Notes: a model not told the origin generated them from the sequence alone. DNA of 64,000 bases from Metallumcola ferriviriculae (GCF_035573695.1 NZ_CP121694.1:93501-157500), one strand, 5' to 3'. Shown: positions 41,677 through 51,190, counted from the first letter of the stretch. Numbers and translations: made by a program.

Positions 41677-41705
41677 ATTATACATAAAATATCCCTCTAA
41701 ATCAA
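41677..41705 (-). promoter_or_regulatory. SigA-type promoter of sigH
   Basis: TTGATT (41700-41705), 17 bases, TATAAT (41677-41682) on the minus strand. An AAGGCAT/ATGCCTT hairpin lies in the 100-base leader (41607-41625). Confidence 0.72.
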
Positions 41706-41747
41706 GCTAAGTTTACAGGCTGCGCCAAATCTGGAATATCCTCATCC

Positions 41748-42257
41748 CTATTTGCCTCGCCGCCATTTTTCCAGTGTTTTCCTCACATTTTCAGCTAATC
41801 TCAAGTCCAACGCAGCTTTATCGTTTTTTTTATTAATGAAATACTTTTGGCTGTTCTGTTTTGCATGAGTTACTTTCCGCAGTAAGTCACGAGCAGATAA
41901 CCGCATTGCCCCACGCTGCATAACCAGCCTTTGTTCCGCCCAATCCGATGTTGCCACCGCAATAGCCATTTCCCCGGGTAATTGATCAACCAGTTTTTCA
42001 ATAATCATATCAGCAGTTTCCCCTTCACCACTGAAAATAACTTGGATTCCCGCCAGTGTTTCCCCGCGTTGGATACCACCCTTTACCAAGTGCGCGTCAA
42101 AAACCACCACAATTTCTATACCGGTAAATCCCCGATAGTCACTGAGTATTTGCAGCAATTTGTCCCTGGCGTGGGCATAACTGGTATTCTTGAGCGCAAT
42201 TAATTCCGGCCAGGCGCTGATAACATTGTAGCCATCTACGATTAAAATGTCTTCCAT
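41748..42257 (-). CDS. rae1: NYN/PIN-like ribosome-associated mRNA endonuclease (Rae1/YacP)
   Basis: The 169-residue protein has the NYN (PIN-like) fold, with DILIVDGYNVISAWPEL, VVFDAHLVKGG and an ATSDWAEQRLV acidic-site segment. In B. subtilis the orthologue cleaves mRNA in the ribosomal A site. It sits 8 bp after rlmB, at the end of the T-box-controlled cysE cluster. Confidence 0.9.
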   Translation of the reverse strand: MEDILIVDGYNVISAWPELIALKNTSYAHARDKLLQILSDYRGFTGIEIVVVFDAHLVKGGIQRGETLAGIQVIFSGEGETADMIIEKLVDQLPGEMAIAVATSDWAEQRLVMQRGAMRLSARDLLRKVTHAKQNSQKYFINKKNDKAALDLRLAENVRKTLEKWRRGK

Positions 42258-42265
42258 TACATCAC

Positions 42266-42997
42266 CTATCCGTCCAATCGCTGGCGTAATGCCTCAAAAA
42301 TTACCACTGCAGCCGCGCTGGCAGCGTTTAAAGAATTTAACTTACCCATCAGTGGGATACTCACCAAAAAATCACACTTTTCCTTAACCAAACGACTGAG
42401 TCCCTTACCTTCGCTGCCTATTGCCAGCACCAACGGCATGCGCATGTCTGTCTGATAGATACTCTGTGCCGCACCCGCTTGTGCACCCATCACCCAGAAT
42501 CCTTGGTCTTTAAGCTGGTCTATAGTACGGGCTAAATTGGTTACAGCAACCACCGGAACGTGCTCAACAGCACCAGCAGCTACCTTTAATACCGCGGGTG
42601 TCATGCCCACGGCACGGCGATTGGGAATAATTAACGCCTTAACTCCCGCGGCCTCTGCCGTACGTAAAATCGCGCCAAAATTTTGTGGATCCTGCAGGTG
42701 GTCCAATAACAAAAAAATGGGGTCTTCCTCAGCATTAATTGACCCCATTACCTCCTCAATAGCTGCATATGCTACGGGTTTGGCAAAAGCAATGATACCT
42801 TGATGACCCCCGGTAACCGCTAATTGCTGAATTTCCTTTTTATCCAGCCATTTAACGGGAATACTCGCCCGGGCGCACAATTCAGCTATTTCTGATATGA
42901 CCTGCCCTTTACTCCCTTTAGCAATGCAAAGCTTTTCCATTTCCCGGTTGGCCTTTAATGCTTCTACCACCGGATTGCGTCCTTCGATTTGATCCAA
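42266..42997 (-). CDS. rlmB: 23S rRNA (guanosine-2'-O-)-methyltransferase RlmB
   Basis: A SPOUT (TrmH-type) methyltransferase of about 243 residues. The N-terminal substrate-binding domain begins DQIEGRNPVVEAL. The C-terminal knot has LLDHLQDPQNFGAILRTAEAAG, GSEGKGLSRL and SIPLMGKLNSLNAASAAAV. It methylates a G in the peptidyl-transferase region. TTG at 42997 has GGTGG eight bases before it; GTG at 43009 is the alternative. Confidence 0.93.
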   Translation of the reverse strand: MDQIEGRNPVVEALKANREMEKLCIAKGSKGQVISEIAELCARASIPVKWLDKKEIQQLAVTGGHQGIIAFAKPVAYAAIEEVMGSINAEEDPIFLLLDHLQDPQNFGAILRTAEAAGVKALIIPNRRAVGMTPAVLKVAAGAVEHVPVVAVTNLARTIDQLKDQGFWVMGAQAGAAQSIYQTDMRMPLVLAIGSEGKGLSRLVKEKCDFLVSIPLMGKLNSLNAASAAAVVIFEALRQRLDG

Positions 42998-43009
42998 GAT
43001 ACATCCCAC

Positions 43010-43687
43010 CTAACCTCGTGTAACTACATTTTTTATCCTGCCGCAGGACATAGCACCTTCATAGCAAACTCCCTGAGAGACACATGCGGCCCCTGCCTTT
43101 TGAAAAATTACCGGGGCAACCTGACGGACTTGACTCAACATTTCGTCTGCCAATTGCCGTATTTCCCACTGCGCTCTGCGGCAACAGCGGTGTTGAAAGA
43201 AATTAAGCAGACTGCGCGCATTAAAAGTGGCTACAAATTTAGTTTCACAAGCAGACGGCAGAATATACCTCGCGTCTTCTTTTGCAACAATTTTCGCTAA
43301 CTCCGCATAAGCATCAGCAATAACACTCATTTGTTCACGATATAATACCAGCGCCTGTTCATTTTCTTTAATCGCAGGGGGAACTATGTATTGAAAATCT
43401 TGCTCACTAACATAGCGTTGGGACTTCTGAGAATATGAGGCAATACGATGTCTGACCATTTGATGACTGAGTACCCTGCTTACACCTTCGATGGCAAAAG
43501 TAAATGAAATGTGCTCCAGAGGGGATAAATGGCCCATGGATATCAATTTGCTCAAAAACTCCTGGGTTCGCCCATCATCCATATCTTCTAATAATTTATC
43601 AGCCCCTATTGGAGAGTAGCATAATCTAGCTGCAGCAGCTACCTTCTTTTCGGGTTGGTCGGTGTAGCTTAATAGCGATACTTTCAT
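43010..43687 (-). CDS. thyX: FAD-dependent thymidylate synthase ThyX
   Basis: The 225-residue enzyme makes dTMP from dUMP using methylene-tetrahydrofolate and NADPH with FAD. The ThyX signature RHR-x7-S is at 79-89. GHLSPLEHISFTF and FNARSLLNFFQHRCCRRAQWEIR are also typical. It sits between mrnC and rlmB, an insertion relative to B. subtilis. Overlaps are minimal (3 bp gap to mrnC), so it is part of the operon. Confidence 0.95.
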   Translation of the reverse strand: MKVSLLSYTDQPEKKVAAAARLCYSPIGADKLLEDMDDGRTQEFLSKLISMGHLSPLEHISFTFAIEGVSRVLSHQMVRHRIASYSQKSQRYVSEQDFQYIVPPAIKENEQALVLYREQMSVIADAYAELAKIVAKEDARYILPSACETKFVATFNARSLLNFFQHRCCRRAQWEIRQLADEMLSQVRQVAPVIFQKAGAACVSQGVCYEGAMSCGRIKNVVTRG

Positions 43688-43690
43688 ATT

Positions 43691-44107
43691 CTAGCCCCCA
43701 TTCTTCCTGTTTGTATCCAGCTCTTCTAAAAATGATAACAACTCCTCCACCCGCTTCTCCTCGCCGCAAAGATGAAGAAAACCAATCAGACACTCTAAAC
43801 CCGTACTGTGGCGGTATGTGGCAACATCGGTATACTTGGGAACACTACCTGTTTTCACATTTCTGCCTCTTCGGGCAACGGCTCTCTCATCCGGCGTAAG
43901 ACGGTCTACTAAAAAATGAAACAGTTCTGCCTGGGCAGATGCATTTACCAGACCCACTACTCGTTTGTGCAGGGCATTTATACGTGCAGGTTTTTGCAGA
44001 ACTATTTTACGCCGGACATATATTTCATAAACGGCATCGCCTATATATGCCAGCGCTGCCGGCGACATCTGGGAAACTTCCTGACGAGAAAGGGGTGTCC
44101 ATCCCAT
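43691..44107 (-). CDS. mrnC: Mini-ribonuclease III
   Basis: This 138-residue protein is an RNase III catalytic domain without the dsRNA-binding domain. Segments LAYIGDAVYEIYVRR and YRHSTGLECLIGFLHLCGE hold the acidic metal-binding residues. It matures 23S rRNA in B. subtilis. ATG at 44107 is preferred (GGAAGTGGG ahead), leaving it adjacent to the cysS stop; an in-frame start at 44131 would overlap cysS. Confidence 0.93.
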   Translation of the reverse strand: MGWTPLSRQEVSQMSPAALAYIGDAVYEIYVRRKIVLQKPARINALHKRVVGLVNASAQAELFHFLVDRLTPDERAVARRGRNVKTGSVPKYTDVATYRHSTGLECLIGFLHLCGEEKRVEELLSFLEELDTNRKNGG

Positions 44108-44109
44108 GT

Positions 44110-45579
44110 TTAAGCCCACTTCCAGCGGCATCCTTGGGGAGTATCTTCCAGATTGATACCCTTGTCAGCCAGTTGGTCACGAATAAGATCCGCAGCAGCC
44201 CAGTCTTTCTTTGCCCGAGCCTGTTGCCGCACTTCTATCAGCAGCTCAATTAAGTCCTGCACCATTCCCTCATCGCCAACCGCCTTTTCATTCGCATCAA
44301 AAATGCCCAATACATCAACGCCAAAGTCATTATATAATTTATCACAAGCCGAAAGAACCGAAGACTGCTGCGCCGTCAAGCTGCCTCCCTCCTTAATTAA
44401 CCCATCCCTATACTTGTTGATGTCTTTGCTTATCTCAAAGAGCACCGCTATTGCCAAAGCGGTGTTAAAGTCGTCATCCATGGCCTCTGTAAACTTGCCC
44501 CGGGCCTGTTCAACTAATTTATACATTGCCAGCTCATTACCAGATAGTGCTTCTATTTCCCGCGGGTCAACATCTTTCCCGTCAGCCAATAATTCCCGGA
44601 CACCATCCCGAGCGGTTTTCAACCTCTCCAGCCCCCGGGCACTCATTTCTAATTTCTCATCATCAAAATCCAATGGGCTCCGGTAATGGGTGGAAAGTAG
44701 ATAGAAGCGTACTACATCGGAACAAAACTTGTCTAATATTTCCCGTACCAAAAAGAAATTTCCGAGAGACTTGGACATCTTTTCTTGGTTTACCGTAATA
44801 AATCCATTATGCAGCCAGTGCTTAACAAATGGCTGCTGATTGGAATACGCCTCCGCCTGGGCGATTTCATTTTCATGATGCGGGAAAATTAAATCGAAGC
44901 CGCCGCCATGAATGTCGAAACCATTAAATAAATATTTTAAAGACATGGCTGAACACTCTATATGCCATCCGGGCCTGCCCAAGCCCCAGGGGCTTTCCCA
45001 AGCGGGCTCAGTAGGTTTAGCCGCTTTCCACAGGGCAAAATCCAGCGGGTCTTTCTTACTGGTATCTACTTCCACCCGGGCTCCAGACCTAAGGTCATCG
45101 AGATCCCGTCGGGAAAGCTTCCCATAACTCGGGAAACTTCTTACATCAAAGTAGACACTGCCGTCTAGTTCGTAGGCATGTCCATTGTCAATAATGGTGC
45201 TTACCATCTCAATTATTTCATCCATATGCTCCGTGACCCTAGGATGATAGTTTGCCCGCCGTACCCCCAGAGCATCTGCATCTTTAAAGTATTCATCAAT
45301 ATATTTTAGTGCCAATTGAGCCGGAGTCTCGCCTTCCTCCTTGGCCCGATTGATGATTTTGTCATCGACATCGGTAAAGTTTTGTACATAAACTACCTGG
45401 TAGCCACGGTACTCCAAATAACGTCGGATCACATCGAAAACCACTATCGGCCGAGCGTTGCCTAAGTGAATATAATTGTAAGTGGTGGGCCCGCAGACAT
45501 ACATATGTACCTTTCCCGGCTCACGCGTAGTTAAGTCTTCCTTCGTCCGAGTTAACGTGTTGTAGAGTTTAACCATCAT
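44110..45579 (-). CDS. cysS: Cysteinyl-tRNA synthetase
   Basis: The class I synthetase has 489 residues. The zinc ligand Cys29 lies in MYVCGPT, followed by HLGN (38-41). The second zinc region is WHIECSAM, and KMSKSLGN is the KMSKS loop. GGAGGGG inside the cysE 3' end precedes ATGATG, so start is 45579 or 45576; cysE and cysS overlap by 11 bp. Control by a Cys-type T-box is expected. Confidence 0.96.
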   Translation of the reverse strand: MMVKLYNTLTRTKEDLTTREPGKVHMYVCGPTTYNYIHLGNARPIVVFDVIRRYLEYRGYQVVYVQNFTDVDDKIINRAKEEGETPAQLALKYIDEYFKDADALGVRRANYHPRVTEHMDEIIEMVSTIIDNGHAYELDGSVYFDVRSFPSYGKLSRRDLDDLRSGARVEVDTSKKDPLDFALWKAAKPTEPAWESPWGLGRPGWHIECSAMSLKYLFNGFDIHGGGFDLIFPHHENEIAQAEAYSNQQPFVKHWLHNGFITVNQEKMSKSLGNFFLVREILDKFCSDVVRFYLLSTHYRSPLDFDDEKLEMSARGLERLKTARDGVRELLADGKDVDPREIEALSGNELAMYKLVEQARGKFTEAMDDDFNTALAIAVLFEISKDINKYRDGLIKEGGSLTAQQSSVLSACDKLYNDFGVDVLGIFDANEKAVGDEGMVQDLIELLIEVRQQARAKKDWAAADLIRDQLADKGINLEDTPQGCRWKWA

Positions 45580-46234
45580 TTTTCCCCTCCATTTCTTCTA
45601 TTCTCGCTTCTAACCTTTCAATCTTTCTCTGCAGGCAGAGAATCATCTCACCCATCGGGTCGGGCAGTTGCCCGTGCTGCAGGTCAACGACGCTGATATC
45701 TATATCTGCGATACTTCTACCGTTTCTAACCACAATTTTACCCGGAACCCCTACTACCGTACAATTGTCAGGGACGTCCCGAAGCACAACCGAACCTGCC
45801 CCAATTTTAACATTAGTGCCAATTATTATTGAACCAAGGACCTTTGCCCCGGTACTAACTACTACATTATCACCTAGGGTGGGATGCCTTTTGCCTTTCT
45901 CCTTACCCGTTCCACCCAGGGTAACACCCTGGTATAATGTTACGTTGTCTCCGAGCTCGGCGGTTTCCCCAATTACTACTCCCATACCATGATCAATAAA
46001 CAACCCCTCGCCGATATGGGCTCCGGGGTGAATCTCTATCCCGGTTAGCCATCGGTTAAATTGGGAGGTAAACCGCGCCAAAAAATAGCGCTTACGAATA
46101 AACAGCCAATGGGCCACACGGTGCATCAGCACAGCATGGAAGCCCGGATAAGTAGCAATTATCTCCCAAACACTACGTGCCGCAGGATCACGCTCAAATA
46201 CTACCTGAATATCTTTTTTTACCCTGGTAAACAT
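45569..46234 (-). CDS. cysE: Serine O-acetyltransferase
   Basis: CysE (221 residues) acetylates serine for cysteine synthesis. The hexapeptide-repeat beta-helix runs from [24 protein letters not shown] to [20 protein letters not shown]. The active-site His lies in [13 protein letters not shown] 46234 is preceded by GGAGGCC; the frame extends 29 codons further, inside the leader. It is the first gene after the T-box. Confidence 0.95.
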   Translation of the reverse strand: MFTRVKKDIQVVFERDPAARSVWEIIATYPGFHAVLMHRVAHWLFIRKRYFLARFTSQFNRWLTGIEIHPGAHIGEGLFIDHGMGVVIGETAELGDNVTLYQGVTLGGTGKEKGKRHPTLGDNVVVSTGAKVLGSIIIGTNVKIGAGSVVLRDVPDNCTVVGVPGKIVVRNGRSIADIDISVVDLQHGQLPDPMGEMILCLQRKIERLEARIEEMEGKNDG

Positions 46235-46340
46235 TATCTGGCCTCCAAACATATCAGTACCGTAAATAAGAAAAGTGATTTCATCGCCTTCGTTGGTCTG
46301 AAGGCAATCTCTTATCCGCAACCCATAAATTTCCCATACA

Positions 46341-46378
46341 TTAAAATAGCCCCTCAGACTCTTTCAGAGACGAGGGGC
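46341..46378 (-). terminator. T-box terminator hairpin
   Basis: AGCCCCTC (46348-46355) pairs with GAGGGGC (46372-46378). It is followed on the minus strand by TATTTTAAT. It overlaps the 3' end of the antiterminator partner, as expected for a T-box switch. Confidence 0.88.
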
Positions 46379-46600
46379 CGCGGTTCCACTCTGTTTAAAC
46401 CGAATTTTGGTTTCACTTTTACATGATGTGGTAACGGCACAACCGGCACCGCCTACACAAGATAGCTATCCCTTCGGCAGATGCTGCTCAGGAATGCACT
46501 TCGGTGCAGCAGTTCTTGGACCGCTTTCAGCCGGTGACGGGTCCTCTCTTGAAAGCTTACTGCATCTACTCTTTCCTTCATAGCATTTAGTCAATTGTAA
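46341..46600 (-). promoter_or_regulatory. T-box riboswitch, Cys-specific, upstream of cysE-cysS
   Basis: The minus strand holds the T-box sequence AGAGTGGAACCGCGG (46378-46392) directly before the terminator. An upstream stem I region contains the GAAGTGCATTCC segment. The likely specifier codon is TGC (46496-46498), matching tRNA-Cys and the downstream cysE and cysS. Uncharged tRNA-Cys would pair with both sites and allow read-through. Confidence 0.93.
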
Positions 46601-46609
46601 TTTGTCATT

Positions 46610-46639
46610 ATTATAACCTTGCTTTTTATTTATTGTCAA
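46610..46639 (-). promoter_or_regulatory. SigA-type promoter of the cysE T-box operon
   Basis: TTGACA (46634-46639), 18 bases, TATAAT (46610-46615) on the minus strand, between the gltX stop and the T-box. Confidence 0.8.
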
Positions 46640-46645
46640 CAAAAG

Positions 46646-48106
46646 CTATTGCTGGTTAGCCCTGGCCAGGCTGCTATTAACACGATTGGTACAAGTAGAA
46701 ACCCCCAGTACAGGAATTAAGTCGTGCAGTTCCGGGCCGCGAGTTTTTCCAGTTAAAGCCACCCTCAATGGCATAAAAACCTGCTTGCCGCCGAGCTTAA
46801 GCTCCTTAGTGATGCTTTTAAGCATTTTCTTAACCACAGCCGGCTCCAGCTCTTCCAACTGAGCTAACTTTTGCTTAAAGCTTTCCATTACCCCGGGTAC
46901 CTGCTCGTCCCTTAAGACGGCTAAAGTATCCTTGTCGGCAAAAGTTACTTCTTCCCCCAGCAGCAGCGGAAAGTGTTCTGATGCTTCAGCCACTTTAACC
47001 AGGTATGGCTGTATTACCCTAACCTGGGAAAGAAATACATCCCAATCTATCTCCTGTTCGTCATCGGGTACCAGCCCCGCCTCCTGCAAAAATGGCAGCG
47101 CCATTCGGGCAATCCTTTCAGTGTCTGTCTGACGAATATATACCCCGTTCAGCCAATTAAGTTTTTCGATGTCAAATACGGCCGGATTTTTGGCCACCCT
47201 GTCCAAAGAAAACTCTTGAACCAGCTCTTCAAGGGTGAACTTCTCTTCTTCCCCTTCCGGTGACCAGCCCAATAATGCCAAAAAGTTGACCAACGCTTCA
47301 GGCAGATAACCCTGTTTTTTATACTGAACCACGGAAGTAGCTCCATGACGCTTACTCATCTTAGCCCGATCCTTGCCCAAAATAAGGGAAATATGTGCGA
47401 ATTTAGGTGCCTCTATGCCCAGTGCCTGATAAAGTAATACCTGCCTAGGAGTGTTGGAAAGGTGTTCCTCACCTCTGACAACGTGGGATATATTCATTAA
47501 CGCATCATCCATTACCACGGCGAAATTATAAGTGGGTATCCCGTCAGATTTAACAATAATGTAATCACCCACACCATCACTATCAAAAACTACCCTGCCG
47601 CGCACCAGGTCATTAATAACTATCTGCTGCCCTTCAGGTACCCGGAAACGAATGACCGGTTTTCTACCCTGATTAAGAAATTCTTTTTCCTGTTCTTCGG
47701 TAAGACTGCGGCATCGTCCTAAATACCGGGGCAGTTCACCCTTTTCCATTAACTCCTGCCTATCCGCTTCTAATTCCTCCGTACTACAATAGCAGCGATA
47801 AGCATGTCCCGCTTCCAAAAGCTTATCCGTGTAATTTTTGTATGTATCTAACCGCTCCATTTGACGGTAAGGCCCATGCTCCCCACCGACCTGGATGCCT
47901 TCATCCCATTCCAACCCCAGCCATTTAAGCGAAGCCAGGATGTTTTCTTCCCATTCCAAAGCCGAGCGTTCTCGGTCTGTATCTTCAACTCTAACAATAA
48001 ACTTTCCACCGTTTTTTTTAGCCAGCAAGTAATTAAATAAAGCCGACCGAGCTCCCCCAATATGTAAAGGTCCCGTAGGACTGGGCGCAAATCTTACTCT
48101 GATCAT
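46646..48106 (-). CDS. gltX: Glutamyl-tRNA synthetase
   Basis: The class I synthetase has 486 residues, with PTGPLHIGGARSALFN (HIGH motif) at about 10 and AKMSKRHGA (KMSKS loop) near 255. The Rossmann core and C-terminal helical anticodon domain are complete. ATG at 48106 has GGAGG eight bases upstream. In Firmicutes this enzyme often also charges tRNA-Gln. It is about 100 bp after ispF. Confidence 0.95.
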   Translation of the reverse strand: MIRVRFAPSPTGPLHIGGARSALFNYLLAKKNGGKFIVRVEDTDRERSALEWEENILASLKWLGLEWDEGIQVGGEHGPYRQMERLDTYKNYTDKLLEAGHAYRCYCSTEELEADRQELMEKGELPRYLGRCRSLTEEQEKEFLNQGRKPVIRFRVPEGQQIVINDLVRGRVVFDSDGVGDYIIVKSDGIPTYNFAVVMDDALMNISHVVRGEEHLSNTPRQVLLYQALGIEAPKFAHISLILGKDRAKMSKRHGATSVVQYKKQGYLPEALVNFLALLGWSPEGEEEKFTLEELVQEFSLDRVAKNPAVFDIEKLNWLNGVYIRQTDTERIARMALPFLQEAGLVPDDEQEIDWDVFLSQVRVIQPYLVKVAEASEHFPLLLGEEVTFADKDTLAVLRDEQVPGVMESFKQKLAQLEELEPAVVKKMLKSITKELKLGGKQVFMPLRVALTGKTRGPELHDLIPVLGVSTCTNRVNSSLARANQQ

Positions 48107-48208
48107 TACCAATACCTCCCTAGATATGTTTCACTAGCAATTATACCTTCAGCATTTTGCTTACGCAAACGCAAACAACCTTTACAAGACCAAGGTTGAC
48201 CCAGGTAT

Positions 48209-48676
48209 TTAAAGTACCATAGCAATAGCCTGAGCGGCTATGCCTTTACCTTCACCGGTATACCCCAGCCCTTCCGTAGTGGTGGCTTTAATGTTTATCT
48301 GGTCCTCTTTTAAAGCTGTCACATTGGCGAGCCGCGTAACCATTCGGGGGATGTAGGGACTCATTTTCGGCCTTTCCGCAATGATAATCCCGTCAATGTT
48401 ACCTATTTCATAACCCTGTTCCCTAATCTTCCCTACCACTTCCGCCAACAGTTTTAGGCTAGAAATTCCCTGATACGACGGGTCGCTGTCTGGGAAATGT
48501 TTACCAATATCCCCTAGACCCACAGTGCCCAACAATGCATCCATAATTGCATGGGTTAAAACATCCGCATCAGAATGCCCCAACAGACCTAAGTGATAAT
48601 CTATTAACTCACCGCCGACAATTAATTTCCTCTCCGGCACCAACCGGTGAACATCGTAACCAATTCCTACTCGCAT
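48209..48676 (-). CDS. ispF: 2-C-methyl-D-erythritol 2,4-cyclodiphosphate synthase
   Basis: This MEP-pathway enzyme has 155 residues, normal length. The zinc ligands Asp8, His10 and His42 lie in GYDVHR and DVLTHAIMDALLG. The C-terminus TTEGLGYTGEGKGIAAQA is typical. It overlaps ispD by 10 bp, the preceding pathway gene. Confidence 0.96.
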   Translation of the reverse strand: MRVGIGYDVHRLVPERKLIVGGELIDYHLGLLGHSDADVLTHAIMDALLGTVGLGDIGKHFPDSDPSYQGISSLKLLAEVVGKIREQGYEIGNIDGIIIAERPKMSPYIPRMVTRLANVTALKEDQINIKATTTEGLGYTGEGKGIAAQAIAMVL

Positions 48677-49359
48677 GCGCTTTCCTCCATCATTACGGCT
48701 GCTATTTTAAGATCTGCGGGTGTGGTGACCTTAATGTTGCGGTAATCCCCCTCCACCACTCGAACATCACCTTGACACAGCTCCACCAGCATCGCATCAT
48801 CATAAACTACGTCTGGCAAAGCTTTGTCATACGCTTCCTTTAATACTGAATAGCGAAAGGCCTGAGGTGTCTGGGCAGCCCAGAGGCAGCTTCGCTCAAG
48901 CGTCTGCCTCACATGCCCCTCGTCTCCTACTTCCTTAATGCAGTCCTTAACGTGCACTGCTGCTATGGCAGCACCGCATTCCAACGCCTTTTCCAAAACA
49001 CGCTGAAGTAGAGACAATGTTAAAAGTGGCCGCGCTCCATCATGCACGACCACTAAATCAGTATCTTCACTACACTGCGCCAATCCTTTGGCAACAGAAT
49101 GGACCCGTTCATCACCACCGGCTACCAGGGCTTTGATTTTCTTAAAAGCATGTTTGTCTAAAACCGCCGAGCGGCAAAGCTCTATTTCCTTATCTCTTAC
49201 TACAACTATTATATCGTTAATCAGCGGGCTTCTCTCAAATTTTTCCAGCGTGTGAGCCAGGACCGGCTTGCCCTTCAATGAAATAAACTGCTTATTTACA
49301 TTGCTTTTCATTCTGTTTCCCTGCCCCGCAGCAGGGATTATCGCAGTTATGTGAGGCAT
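48667..49359 (-). CDS. ispD: 2-C-methyl-D-erythritol 4-phosphate cytidylyltransferase
   Basis: The MEP cytidylyltransferase has 230 residues. PAAGQGNRMKSNVNKQF is the CTP-binding loop, and VVVHDGARPLLT and DDAMLVE follow. It makes CDP-methylerythritol for isoprenoid precursors. Its start overlaps the yacL 3' end by 13 bp. Confidence 0.95.
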   Translation of the reverse strand: MPHITAIIPAAGQGNRMKSNVNKQFISLKGKPVLAHTLEKFERSPLINDIIVVVRDKEIELCRSAVLDKHAFKKIKALVAGGDERVHSVAKGLAQCSEDTDLVVVHDGARPLLTLSLLQRVLEKALECGAAIAAVHVKDCIKEVGDEGHVRQTLERSCLWAAQTPQAFRYSVLKEAYDKALPDVVYDDAMLVELCQGDVRVVEGDYRNIKVTTPADLKIAAVMMEESACE

Positions 49360-50474
49360 TGATATTCCCCTCGCTCTATTTGCTGGTTATTTGCTTTGTC
49401 TTGGCTTTTAGGCTTTGCAAAAATCATTCTTCCGGCCGCAGTTTGCAGCACGCTGGTTACCAAAACATTGATCGTTCGACCGATAAATCTTCTGCCATTT
49501 TCCACTACTATCATGGTGCCATCATCTAGATAACCAATCCCTTGTCCTGCTTCCTTACCATCCTTAATTACCTGCACGGACATCTCTTCGCCAGGCAGCA
49601 CTACCGGCTTTACCGCATTTGCAAGCTCATTAATATTCAGCACCTTTACCTCTTGCAATTCAGCCACTTTATTTAAATTAAAGTCATTAGTAAGGATGTC
49701 CCCGTTAAGCTTCTGGGCTAATCGTACCAACTTGCTATCCACCTCTGATATATCGTCAAAATCCTCTTCATGAATTTTAACCAGTACATCAAATTCCTTA
49801 CGCATTTTGTTTAAAATGTCTAATCCTCGACGACCGCGATTTCTTTTTAACAAATCGGAAGAATCGGCAATATGTCGAAGTTCTTCCAGGACAAATCCGG
49901 GAATAATTAATACCCCTTCAACAAACCCGGTTTTGCATATGTCTGCAATCCGTCCGTCAATAATGACGCTGGTATCTAAAATCTTCACCCTCGTTTTAGT
50001 GCCGCCAGTCTTTCCCGAATGCTTTTCTTTACCTGAGCGGGAAGGAAAAATAGCAGTAATATTTAACAATTCTTCCTTCTTTTTAACTCCAACACTCATG
50101 CCCAGATAACCAAAAATCAAACTTGCAAATAAGGGCAGCCAATTCCCTATCAAAGGAATTGTTTCTAAGGATGAACCTAACAACCACGCAATAATAAGAC
50201 CAAAAATAAGTCCAACAGCCCCGCCAACAATATCCTGGATTGGCGTTTTGTAAAGTTTAACTTCCAACCAACCGGTAAACTGCACCACAAAACTGATTAT
50301 GTATGGAGCGATGTAAAATCCAATTAATGCAGAAATAATGGCGCTTAGACCGATGATGGCCCATTTAACTTCTAAGGGACCGGTATACCACAAAAGAACC
50401 AGCGCATTGCTTAGGGAAAACCCTCCCCAACCTGCTAATACAGCAATTAATAATCTAACAAATTTTTTAACCAT
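49347..50474 (-). CDS. yacL: PIN/TRAM domain membrane protein (YacL family)
   Basis: The 375-residue protein has four N-terminal hydrophobic helices (about 5-120). A PIN nuclease domain (KILDTSVIIDGRIADI ... GDILTNDFNLNKVAE) and a C-terminal TRAM RNA-binding domain follow. The role in B. subtilis is unknown. It has its own promoter (50515-50543) and AAGGAGGTGAG before ATG. Confidence 0.92.
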   Translation of the reverse strand: MVKKFVRLLIAVLAGWGGFSLSNALVLLWYTGPLEVKWAIIGLSAIISALIGFYIAPYIISFVVQFTGWLEVKLYKTPIQDIVGGAVGLIFGLIIAWLLGSSLETIPLIGNWLPLFASLIFGYLGMSVGVKKKEELLNITAIFPSRSGKEKHSGKTGGTKTRVKILDTSVIIDGRIADICKTGFVEGVLIIPGFVLEELRHIADSSDLLKRNRGRRGLDILNKMRKEFDVLVKIHEEDFDDISEVDSKLVRLAQKLNGDILTNDFNLNKVAELQEVKVLNINELANAVKPVVLPGEEMSVQVIKDGKEAGQGIGYLDDGTMIVVENGRRFIGRTINVLVTSVLQTAAGRMIFAKPKSQDKANNQQIERGEYQCLT

Positions 50475-50514
50475 CTTCTCACCTCCTTGTATATTTTTAC
50501 TTATTGACAGTCAC

Positions 50515-50543
50515 ATTATACGGCCTTCTGGAAATTAATTCAA
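50515..50543 (-). promoter_or_regulatory. SigA-type promoter of yacL-ispD-ispF
   Basis: TTGAAT (50538-50543), 17 bases, TATAAT (50515-50520) on the minus strand, 41 bases before the yacL ATG. Confidence 0.75.
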
Positions 50544-50604
50544 GTAAGACAATATAACAAAAAACTTTGATTAAAAATTTAAGCAAGATTTTGTTGATGT
50601 CCGA

Positions 50605-50637
50605 AAATCATGCTTTGAAGACTTCAAAGCATGATTT
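50605..50637. repeat. Perfect 16-bp palindrome between carD and yacL
   Basis: Arms at 50605-50620 and 50622-50637 are perfectly complementary, separated by a single base. It lies downstream of the carD terminator and upstream of the yacL promoter. A long, nearly loopless palindrome is more like a protein-binding site or cruciform than a terminator; neither strand has a U-run. Confidence 0.7.
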
Positions 50638-50647
50638 CCTTGACATT

Positions 50648-50675
50648 AAAAAAAGACCAGGAACCGAAGTTCCCG
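50648..50675 (-). terminator. Intrinsic terminator after carD
   Basis: GGGAACTTCGGTTCC forms a UUCG-capped hairpin, followed on the minus strand by TGG-TCTTTTTTT. It lies right after the carD stop. Confidence 0.85.
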
Positions 50676-50676
50676 A

Positions 50677-51153
50677 TTAAGCGAATACGCCCTCCAGCAT
50701 GTTTTCCACCTGTTCCTCTTCCTGTCCTTGAGCCAAGACAAGTTCACTAACCAAAATCTGCTTAGCATTTTCGAGCATTTTTCTCTCACCGGTAGAAAGC
50801 CCTTTTTCCTGGTCGCGCAACACCAAGTTTCTAACAACTTCCGCAACCTCAAAAATATTTCCGCTCTTAATCTTTTCCATATTGGCACGATAGCGATGAT
50901 TCCAATTAGCGCTCATTGTACTCTTTTTATCTCTTAGAATACCAAACACTCTCTGAATACCCGCCTCGTCAATTACTTGCCGTATACCCACTTCCCCGAC
51001 ACTATCCATAGGTATCATTACCTTCATATCACCAATGGGCATCCGCATAACATAGTACCTACGCTTCTCGCCTAGAACCTCTTTTTCCTCGATGGACTCA
51101 ATAATACCTGCTCCATGCATAGGGTAAACAACTTTATCTCCTACTTTAAACAT
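50677..51153 (-). CDS. carD: CarD-family transcriptional regulator
   Basis: The 158-residue CarD/CdnL protein has an N-terminal Tudor-like RNA polymerase interaction domain (FKVGDKVVYPMHGAGIIESIEEKEVLG) and a C-terminal helical domain. It contacts the beta subunit and stabilises open complexes at ribosomal promoters in other bacteria. Two SigA-type promoters and a terminator frame it as a single-gene unit. Confidence 0.93.
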   Translation of the reverse strand: MFKVGDKVVYPMHGAGIIESIEEKEVLGEKRRYYVMRMPIGDMKVMIPMDSVGEVGIRQVIDEAGIQRVFGILRDKKSTMSANWNHRYRANMEKIKSGNIFEVAEVVRNLVLRDQEKGLSTGERKMLENAKQILVSELVLAQGQEEEQVENMLEGVFA

Positions 51154-51190
51154 CTACCTGTTCTACCCCCTAGTCACACTTGATGACATT

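Noticed and set aside
44153..44686. A 177-codon plus-strand frame opposite cysS
   Set aside because: Antisense shadow of cysS with no ribosome-binding site or family match.
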